Part shown: positions 57,501-64,000 of the stretch, piece after piece
Position numbering within the stretch: the stretch's first letter is position 1
How the letters are laid out: each line of letters opens with the position of its first letter
Source: Viola odorata
Taxonomy: Eukaryota > Streptophyta > Magnoliopsida > Malpighiales > Violaceae
Assembly: GCA_963691705.1 (NCBI GenBank)
Contig: OY829540.1
Span: 134,001-198,000, forward strand
Length of the DNA: 64,000 nucleotides
Direction: 5' to 3'
Program-made: the position numbers and the translations under genes
The notes under the pieces: model-generated
Told to the model about the DNA's origin: nothing
The model's database searches: none
What the model saw: only the letters and a program-made list of their open reading frames with translations

Positions 57501-58249
57501 ATGGGCATCAGTGGTACTGGAATACTCAGTGGCGCCGCGAGCTTTATGAGTGGGAAATGGAAGAGTGGGTTGGCTTGGCTTCTCTTATCTCGGTGCCTAA
57601 CAATATACAAGGTTCTGCTAAGAATAGGTGGCAGTTAAATTGCGAAGGTGAGTATTCGGTTGGGTCATGGTCCTTGGGTTATGCTAAACAGCGTTTTCAG
57701 GCTACCCCGGGTTTAGAGTCATGCTGGTCCAATTTAGTTCCTTACAGAGTAGAATTTTTCCTATGGCTGGCAATGCGCGGGCGTTTGGTTACTAGGGAAT
57801 TTCTTTGCAAACGTGGCATGCTCAATGAGGAGGACAACGCTTGCTCTATGTGCGATAGGCAAGGGGAATCTGTCCAGCATATTTTGCTTCACTGTCAAAC
57901 ATCTTACTCTTGCTGGAATGCTGTGATGATATGGTTGGGAGTGTCCTGGTGTCCTCCTCGCACTATTGGTGAGCTATGGGATTCATGGGAGACCTATCTC
58001 CCAAGTAGCGGGGTTCACATAAAGGAGAAGTGGAGGGTCCTGTTTTATGCAATGGTTTGGAGCTTGTGGTTGCAGAGAAACCAAGTAGTTTTTCATCAAC
58101 ATTCCTTCTGCTCGAGACGAGTTTTCAATACCGCCTTCTCGTTTTGGTACAGATGGTTAAAGAGTACAGATCATGCATTCCCTTACACTTTGGGAATGAT
58201 GTTGTTGTCCCCTTCCTGGTTACTATCGTTGGGTCGGGCAGTTCAATAG
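54563..58249 (+). CDS. LINE ORF2: endonuclease and reverse transcriptase
   Basis: 1228 residues, one open frame. The N-terminal APE-type endonuclease (residues about 1-225) shows SWNSRG, LLQETKME, IGGDFNE, SRSRLDRVF and GSDHSPLLL. The reverse transcriptase (about 440-760) shows LPKSK...FRPISLV, KLDFEKAYDSVEW, RQGCSMSPYLFNI and the catalytic FADDT (Asp 686-687). A C-terminal zf-RVT segment (about 1052-1135) has VEFFLWLAMRGRL and CSMC...HILLHC. It would nick target DNA and copy the RNA there. All catalytic motifs I can see are intact. The first ATG is 54563; the frame is open 15 bp further upstream. Confidence 0.93.
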   Translation: MVSLLSWNSRGLRAARKRKFVKRCWCREHLDFCLLQETKMEEIDEFFIQSLWGNQEARWLSAPSNGRSGGLLTMWNSSSFSVERSLFGERYIWLEGILNRGNFRCVVLNVYAYNDVDRRRQLWDTLAHLVESCPHPVLIGGDFNEILSPSKRLNGSSHARGMEDFQEWVTRCRLQDMRLVGRRFTWANAISRSRLDRVFIQAGWGPLLPRDRLSPLPRHGSDHSPLLLTQDTVNWGPKPFRDQGIWWEVVGFKDLVADWWREATTEFSGSCRVIQKLRWLKQKVKSWNAEVYGHVEKRLEELQEKELELDRIADERTLSIAEQGQRLELANEIWDQQGRVDRFWKQKGRTQWDSQGDRNTGYFHRLAKVSYLRKEVTDIVTSNGRMTDPTGIKSAAVQHFSSFFRSVSWERPTIPDLGFNSLNDIEANGLEGEVTTEEIWEAVRSCNGQKTPGPDGYSLRFIQNAWDIIGPDYCVLIKGFFNTGVFPKGVNSSFIALLPKSKATKRFSDFRPISLVSSYYKIISKILAARLSRVIEKVISEEQHGFMRGKQTLDCVMAANEVVNHLKMSKQQGLLFKLDFEKAYDSVEWSYLDEVMRQMGFGDRWRGWIRQCLNTSRVSVLINGSPTNQFEVSRGLRQGCSMSPYLFNIAAEGLHRLLVRAKRVGLLSGVGNEQAGWQLTHLQFADDTLIFVKNDESEIQGVKGTLRWFEAYSGLRVNFHKSSLVGINICQQVGGCLARRAGCKYEQLPFKYLGSYVGLNPRRVTSWDFLIQKMKTKLATWKGHLLSVGGRVTLLKSAVSSLPVYNMSIYNMPKSVRRKCEGIMRRFMWSGDESKSGLSKVKWGDMIRPKELGGLGIGNLETRNAAFLFKWVWDLCNGSTKLWADIVRRQYGFTNLGFLWKELVAKVSFIWRDIFRLFSRGGDWFDFWVRHVKLVVGNGHSVSFWWDPWHNNTPLAFGYPRLYNLATNANGSILDHGYWNGHQWYWNTQWRRELYEWEMEEWVGLASLISVPNNIQGSAKNRWQLNCEGEYSVGSWSLGYAKQRFQATPGLESCWSNLVPYRVEFFLWLAMRGRLVTREFLCKRGMLNEEDNACSMCDRQGESVQHILLHCQTSYSCWNAVMIWLGVSWCPPRTIGELWDSWETYLPSSGVHIKEKWRVLFYAMVWSLWLQRNQVVFHQHSFCSRRVFNTAFSFWYRWLKSTDHAFPYTLGMMLLSPSWLLSLGRAVQ

Positions 58250-58431
58250 TATAGTATTCTTGGTTCTTTCTTGGTTCTTCCTATGGTTGTTTTCTATCGT
58301 CATTTTCTTAGCCGTTTCCTCTCTTGAGGAGCAATCTTCTGTACATTCTATTCCTATATTCTGATTGCCTACATCTTCTAGGCAAGAATAAAATCTTCAG
58401 CTTATTAAAAAAAAAAAACACTGCAAAACTA

Positions 58432-59184
58432 TATTCTGCAATCTCATCAGAACTTTTAGACCCAATAAGTTACTATCAAAGTCTGTACAATTTTATGCAG
58501 AAACTTAATCTCACACAAATCTTATGCATCAGACTATAATAAAATGAACAAGTACATGCCTGAAAGTGTTTGAGCAGTATGCAAGCAGAAAAGAGTCAGG
58601 GAGTAGATTTCCCATTTCAAAAATTACAGCTGCAATACAATACTCTGCTAAACAAATTTGCGCTCTAATTAATGCACGCTATTCAATCTCATCGTATATA
58701 CAAAAATTCGATGTCACACAAATGACCATATAATGTTCCTAAACTGATTTCAACAGGCTTACTAGCTCAAAAAATACCGAAGCAGTCCTAATAATTTATG
58801 GTTTAATATGCTTGACATTCAGATGATCAAATGAGCTTTTATCTCTTGTAATTTCATCATGCAAATATTAACAAAAAAAAGCACTTGTTGTTTGACCAAA
58901 CAGCTCCCCAAGGTACAATACACAAATTCCTTATAAGAATACAGGATTGGCAATTCAAGCTGTAAATTGTCATCTTAATCTCAAGATATAAGACTTTCTT
59001 GAACACAGATGAGTTATTTCAGAAAAAACAAGTAAACTTGTTCTTAAATACACTAAATTGAAATCCAAAAGAACGGAACGATATTAACATCAAACATGAA
59101 GATCAAAGAAAACCCTAAAAAATAAGTACCCAAATTCGCCTAATCAGAACAAACACAGAAGAAATTGATTAAAAAAAAACTCAC
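58432..59184 (-). other. Upstream part of the COX5C leader intron
   Basis: AT-rich sequence between the LINE target duplication and the leader-exon donor (GTGAGT read on the minus strand, ending at 59184). No gene seen. Confidence 0.55.
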
Positions 59185-59222
59185 CTTTGTGTATAACAGA
59201 GCTGAACGATAGGAGACGTGGG
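59185..59222 (-). other. COX5C 5'-leader exon
   Basis: Inferred non-coding first exon. The donor is AAAG/GTGAGT. The 5' limit is not defined by the sequence; the exon could extend further upstream. Confidence 0.45.
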
Positions 59223-59249
59223 TCAGTGGTGAAGAAACGACGAGGACGA

Positions 59250-59412
59250 CGGTGAAGAAATGGCGAGGACGAAGGGAGAAAGGCATTCTCTAGGGTTTGA
59301 GAGGAATAAGGACGGACGAAGGAAATGGCAGACGGTGAAGAAACGGCGAGGACGAAGGGAGAAAGGCGTTAGGGTTTCAGAGGAATGAGGATGGACGAAG
59401 CAAATGGCAGAG
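59250..59412 (-). promoter_or_regulatory. Tandem repeat with telo-boxes upstream of COX5C
   Basis: Two copies of an 80-83-bp unit (59250-59332, 59333-59412). Each contains AAACCCTA on the minus strand (59291-59298 and 59369-59377). The AAACCCTA telo-box is a known element of plant ribosomal and respiratory gene promoters. Confidence 0.5.
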
Positions 59413-59801
59413 GAAAATGGCTGAGGGGCAAAGTAGTAATAAAAAAAATCATTTAAGTGGAAAACCGAGTTTTCCAATTGTTCTTTAAACGATTGGAAAA
59501 CTGGAGAATTGATTTTTTTCGTTCTCCAGTTTGGTTCATCGATTTTTCAACGGAGAACTTTCCATTTTCAAACAGAAAACGAAAGCTATGCCAAGTAAAC
59601 GTGTTTTCCGAAAAATTCTCCTGTTTTCTAAAAACTGGAGAATTTCCCAGGTAAACACGGCATTGATATCTATATGCTTTCCTACATGTGGCGTCACAGG
59701 CTTGGGCTTGTTCTCTGGCTACGTCAACGCAGATAATCGGTATGGCTTAGGATCGTTGCTTCTGCTTTTGTGCTTCACTGTTTCCGTATAATACGTTCTA
59801 G
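59413..59801. other. Intergenic DNA upstream of COX5C
   Basis: 59455-59666 is rich in GGAAAACTGGAGAA-type motifs in both orientations and resembles 49216-49440. It may be a diverged MITE, but I could not define ends or a target duplication. Confidence 0.35.
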
Positions 59802-60338
59802 TGCATGTTTGGGAAACACCAAAAAGCTGGTTTGGGTTGCAAAAGTTGGTTTCAAAACGAAAGTGGTGTTTGGTAACACCTTTGGAAACCAACTTTCTAC
59901 AAAGCACTTTTCTCATTTTGCCTTGGCCCTCCTCCTTTCCTCACTGGAGCAAATTGCTCCAGCCCAAAACCATTGGTTTTGAGTAGAGGACGGGAAGGAG
60001 TTATAAAACCCTCTCTCCTTTTTTTTATTTTTTTTATTTTAAATTCATTTTTTTACTTTATATATTAGAATAAAATAAATTAAAAACTATCACAATAAAA
60101 TCTCCATATCAAGATAAATAATTCTAGATCCACTTTTCGTATTTTTATTAATTTTTTAAAAATGGGTTTTATACTCCAACTAGCTTTTAAGAAATATTTA
60201 CCAAACAACTTCTCGTTTCCCACAGCACTTTTAAGAAATGTTTACCAAACAACATACTAGTTTTTCCAGAAGTACTTTTCCCACAGAACTTTTCCTAAAG
60301 CACTTCTCGGACTAGAACCGGAACGCCAAACAGGCTCC
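59802..60338. mobile_element. Possible Harbinger- or hAT-type MITE
   Basis: The left edge reads TGCATGTTTGGGAAACACC. The right edge inverted reads GGAGCCTGTTTGGCGTTCC. TAG lies on both sides (59799-59801, 60339-60341). The inner flanks share GAAGTGCTTT/AAAGCACTT-type motifs. The match is imperfect, so ends and class are tentative. Confidence 0.4.
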
Positions 60339-60458
60339 TAGTCTCTTTATAGGCTCTTCCAGTCCAATAAACTAATGAAACCCTCTGTATGCATATAAAT
60401 AAATAAACATATAATGTAAATGAGCACATAGAAGTTTTTATCTTGTTTAATATATTAA

Positions 60459-62526
60459 GGGGAAATAACATTTAAACCCTCTGTACTAACGGGAAAAACA
60501 GACACGTCTTCTGAACTATAAATTTTTTATTTCACCTCCCCTGTACTTAAAGTCAATGAAGTGTGAGTCTATTCTGTCAGTCAAACTTAACACTGTTAGA
60601 GTTACCTGCTACAACAAGGTTTTTTTTTAAACCTCTTGTAGCAGGTAATTATGTAAAAAAAAATTAAAAAATTAAAAATTTCTTTCTTTCTTATTTTCTT
60701 ATTCCAAAAAATTAAAAATTTCAAAAATTAAAAAATTAAAAAATTTCTTTCTTATTTTCTTATTCCTTAATTTGTTTCAAGGTATTTTTTTTCAGAAAAA
60801 TAATTTAATTAATTTTAAAAATTCAAAAAAATAATTTAATTAATTTTAAAAATCCAGAAAATAATTTAAAAAATGAAAGAGGAAAATATAAAAGGAAAAA
60901 ACACATTAAACAAACTAAACAGTTTGGAATTAACCTTTCAAAAAAAAATCTGGAATTAAAATCAATTTTACAATTTAAGAACCCTAAAATTAAAATCAAT
61001 TTTACAATTTAACAATCCTAAAATTAAAAGACATCCGATTAAAAAAAACTTTATTGTTTTTACTTTGTTTTTTCATATTTTTATCTCTGCTCAAGTTTAT
61101 TTCCTAACTGCTATCTTCATCTTCATCTTCTACACTCTTTAATCTCCTTTCTTAATCAATTCTCTTCTTAAAAATCCAGGAGATTTGCTTTGCGGCTTAA
61201 ATCTTTCACCATGTTTCTGCTGCCTGTATTTCCCATACATTTTTTTATTGATCTCATTGTTCAAAAATTAGAAAAATAAATAAATGTAAAATCAGATAAC
61301 TAGAACCTTTTTCTATTAATCTCAAAGCCTAATATTACAAGCATTATTTTCCTTATTACCCAGATCTGCCCGGGTTACCCAGATCTAATATGGAGAATTA
61401 GATCCTATGACTGACAATCAACGAACACGAGTTTGGATTCGCTGTGACATAGGAGGGTACCACCCTCACCACCGCCGAACCATCTCCTTCTCTACCCCGG
61501 CGGCACCACCGCCGAACAATACCCATCTCCCTCATCGCCAACCGCAGAACCAAACCCATATCCCTCACCGCCAACCGCCGGCACCACCAGTACCAACCAA
61601 ACCATACCCATCTCCCTCACCGACAGACCCACATTGCCATACTCTCCCTCAACCAACACCAGCCACACAGATGACCAAGCATGTCATTCCGAGTACAAAT
61701 CACATCATACCTATTAACAGAATCAGTAGGTGTTTCCATTTCCCCCAATTCACCTAATCCTTTCAATGAGATGAGAGATCTAAGCAGCAACTAAGCTGAG
61801 AAGGAGGAGGAGGAGGGGAGAGAGAGGCGCGGTGGGCATACGCTGCAACAACCGTGCTTGAGGCAAACGCCTAAAGGTGGGATGAGGATAGCGATCAGGA
61901 TTTCGCAGAAGATCGCGCAACAAGATGGCATTTTTTCAACTATTGGTGAACAACATATCGCTTGGCAACCTAGTTTAGGGTTTGATAAGAATAGAAAAGG
62001 AATGGGCCTGGAATAGGAGAACAGAATTGGAAAAGAAAAGATTTGCGGCAAAATGAATTTAGAAGAAGAGAATAAGAACAGAAAAGAATTTTTAAATGGA
62101 ATAATAGGTTTTTTTTTCCAATTTTTTTTTTAAATTTTCTTGGCTGCAACTGATTTAAATTATAAGATTCTTAATTTGTAGAAATAATTTTAATTAAATA
62201 AAGTAAAGAATTTATACAGGTGCTCCGAAAAATAAAAGAAAGAAAATAAGAAATAAAAAAGAAAGGAAATGAAAGAAAGAAAGAAATTAAAGAATAAGAA
62301 AATAAGAAATGAGAAAAAGGAAAGAAGAATTTTGAAACTTGGAACAACAAGTTTTTTTTTAACAACTTGCTGTCAAATGTCACAACTAACAGAAAGTTAA
62401 TTTGACTAACGGCAAGAACCCTGATTTTGTTGACCTTTAATTCAGGGACTCCGATTTAAATTTTTTTAATACAAGGGAAGTTTCTATTTTTTTAGTATAG
62501 TTTAGGAGTTTTTATCCTATTACCCC
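60459..62526. mobile_element. Non-autonomous MULE-like element
   Basis: Ends are GGGGAAATAACATTTAAACC and, inverted, GGGGTAATAGGATAAAAACT. A perfect 9-bp target duplication, ATATATTAA, lies at 60450-60458 and 62527-62535. TIRs of about 200 bp share GTTAGTTTGAC/GTCAAAC and a hairpin around an A/T run. The interior contains a Pro/His-rich frame (61407-61757) without a recognisable domain; it is not supported as a gene. Related to the partial element at 1-890. Confidence 0.88.
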
Positions 62527-62535
62527 ATATATTAA

Positions 62536-62839
62536 TTGAGTGAAAAATAATAGCATAAAAATATTAAATAAATGGAATTAAAAATCTATTATGTCACGTT
62601 AATATATAAGAAATTTAAAAATGACAAATGATATATATAATTGGAGGTGACATCACACGAGAGATTCAAGGATCTTAGGTGGCTTTCTTTTATGCCTAAT
62701 TTCACCGCATCTTTTTTTTATATTTATATAGATATAGATATAGAATATAGATTATTAGATTAGTTCATTAAAAATAAAAATAAAATTATAATTTTGCATT
62801 TGGGCTAATATTTGTGAAAATTGACCTTATTGGTACCTC
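62536..62839. other. Intergenic DNA
   Basis: AT-rich sequence between two transposons with a short ATAGAT repeat near 62730-62755. No gene seen. Confidence 0.5.
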
Positions 62840-63539
62840 TAGGGCTGTGCAGCGAACTAACATATCAAAATTATCAAAATATCGAACCGAACTTTGCTCT
62901 ATTTAGTTGGTATTTTTTTCCAATTCTTTTAGTATGGTATTGACGACTACCTACCTATTCGGTATGGTATGGTAAATAATTTTTTTAGTTTGGTATTACT
63001 GGATTACCAAAATGATTTACTACTTGCTAATTGTTTCAATTTTCAGAGGTAGTTCTGTTATTTATAGTTTCCTTCTAGTCATTTCTTTTAGTGTTGGAGT
63101 GTTCGTTACTTGCCAACTAATTACTTCATTGATTGCTGGCACTTTTTTGTGTTTCGTATCATTTGTTTATTTTGGTATTTATTGGTTGTTGGATGTGAAT
63201 CATGAACTGTTTTGTTGATTTGCTTTTATTTGCTGGAAAATCATCATACTTTATGGACTTAAAAGCTTATTTAGTTTAATTTATGAATGTAAAATGATCA
63301 TTTATGCTTACCGAAACTTTAGATGTTTAATGTCTATGATAGTTTAATACTTCATTTGAATAATTTAATTGTTGTTAAATTAGCAGATTTTGTATTTTAA
63401 ATCCCAGTTTATAATTTGATTTGATATTCCGTATTAAATAATATATGATATGGTATGGTATCTATTATTTTTAATATGATATATCGAATACTGAATTTTT
63501 TTTACCGAAATATTTCAATACGGACCGATAAACACCCTA
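62840..63539. mobile_element. hAT-like short non-autonomous element
   Basis: Ends are TAGGGCTGTGCAGCGAAC and, inverted, TAGGGTGTTTATCGGTCC. Flanks are GGTACCTC and TTTACCTC, an 8-bp duplication with six matching positions. Subterminal GGTATGGTA/TACCGAA motifs recall the hAT-like element at 15366-17498. The hydrophobic frame inside it (63012-63218) is not supported. It ends 106 bp before the PPR start codon. Confidence 0.75.
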
Positions 63540-63645
63540 TTTACCTCCATTAAATGACAATAGACCCGTGTTTGATGAGATTCGCCAGCGCATAGACCAC
63601 GCATAAGAGCACGACATGAATGGAAGAGTATAGAAAAGCGAAGCA

Positions 63646-64000
63646 TGATGGTAATAAGATTGCCCAAAACAAGTGGTGTGTTCCAAATCTCTCGTACCAT
63701 TTTCTTCTCCACGATTATTACTCAAGTCCACGAAGTGGAATCTAGGCAGCGCTTCATCTCCTTGTTGGAAGAGAGAGGGCAGGGGCAGCGGCAGGTCCAT
63801 GCACTGTTGCTCACCACTAATTTCTTCACCCATTCCACCAAACTCTTCAACACACTGCTTAGGTGTTACTCTTTTAGTGACCATCCCCACAAGGCTTTCT
63901 TGCTTTACAAACAAATCCAAAAAGGCTCCTCCTCTAATTCCCACTCATCATTTGATAGCTTCACTTATACTTTCCTCATCAACACCACCACTAACTCTGC
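63646..64000 (+). CDS. Pentatricopeptide-repeat protein, 5' part
   Basis: The frame opens at ATG 63646 (a second ATG follows at once) and runs off the window. The N terminus (residues 1-25) is Ser/Arg/Lys-rich with few acids, like an organelle-targeting peptide. From about residue 50 it reads QVHALLLTTNFFTHSTKLFN and AFLLYKQIQ, then DSFTYTFLIN, the typical spacing and residues of plant PPR motifs. PPR proteins bind organelle RNA to edit, splice or stabilise it. The target cannot be told from this fragment. Confidence 0.8.

Larger units (their letters stand above)
52237..58416 (+). mobile_element. Full-length L1-type LINE inside the COX5C leader intron
   Basis: 6.18 kb with a GC-rich 5' UTR, two complete ORFs and a 3' poly(A) (about 58407-58416), flanked by a perfect 15-bp target duplication AACACTGCAAAACTA (52222-52236 and 58417-58431). 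Neither ORF has a stop or frameshift. It lies in the opposite orientation to COX5C. Intact ORFs and identical target copies point to a recent insertion. Confidence 0.95.

Noticed and set aside
61407..61757. Pro/His/Thr-rich 116-residue frame as a captured gene
   Set aside because: Low-complexity composition, no domain recognised, and it sits within a non-autonomous MULE. It could be a captured fragment, but the sequence alone does not show it.
63012..63218. Hydrophobic 68-residue frame
   Set aside because: It lies inside a hAT-like element, has no recognisable family, and its composition follows the T-rich DNA.

Overview
The window reads as nuclear DNA of a flowering plant, most likely a eudicot. 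It is AT-rich, its genes are split by short GT-AG introns, and it carries plant-specific genes: a plastid sigma factor, the chromodomain protein LHP1, the plant mitochondrial protein COX5C, a pentatricopeptide-repeat protein and a nepenthesin/CDR1-type aspartic protease. Most of the rest is transposable elements at several levels of nesting. I cannot name the species.

Layout. 1-890: right part of a Mutator-like (MULE) element. 1994-2682: a Stowaway-like MITE whose right half was tandemly duplicated with its flank, ending just upstream of a secreted aspartic protease gene (2762-4157, +) that has a one-base frameshift in its signal peptide. 4575-8916 (-): the seven-exon SIG2 gene, convergent with the protease. 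8917-13587: AT-rich intergenic DNA with a long-TIR element and a fold-back MITE.

13588-44039 is a three-part nest bracketed by a perfect 10-bp target duplication (GCTTACGTTT). The outer element is a MULE with a decayed mudrA-type transposase gene (+) and two small antisense genes, one of them a GRF zinc-finger/membrane-anchor pseudogene. A 2.1-kb hAT-like element (8-bp TSD) sits inside a mudrA exon. A 22.5-kb Ogre/Tat-type Ty3/gypsy retrotransposon lies inside the right TIR of the MULE, on the minus strand. The Ogre has 3.6-kb LTRs, a tRNA-type primer site, an extra ORF1, gag, protease, RT, two RNase H domains and integrase, all damaged, plus a repeat-rich 3' region. Its two LTRs differ by a substituted block of about 350 bp in U3, and its gag carries a duplicated zinc-finger module.

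44143-45212: a 1.1-kb non-autonomous MULE (10-bp TSD) that ends 193 bp before the ATG of LHP1 (45406-48239, +, seven exons). 49795-51570: a hAT-like element with two tRNA-like modules. 51884-59222 (-): COX5C, whose coding sequence is one exon and whose 5'-leader intron holds a full-length L1-type LINE (52237-58416, both ORFs open, perfect 15-bp TSD). 59250-63539: a repeated telo-box segment, a possible MITE, a 2.1-kb MULE (9-bp TSD) and a 0.7-kb hAT-like element. 63646 to the end: the start of a PPR protein gene.

The five host genes do not form an operon or obvious pathway. SIG2 acts in plastids, COX5C in mitochondria, the PPR protein probably in an organelle, LHP1 in chromatin silencing, and the protease in the secretory pathway. 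Gene models were built by hand from splice signals and remembered family features; no database search was run.
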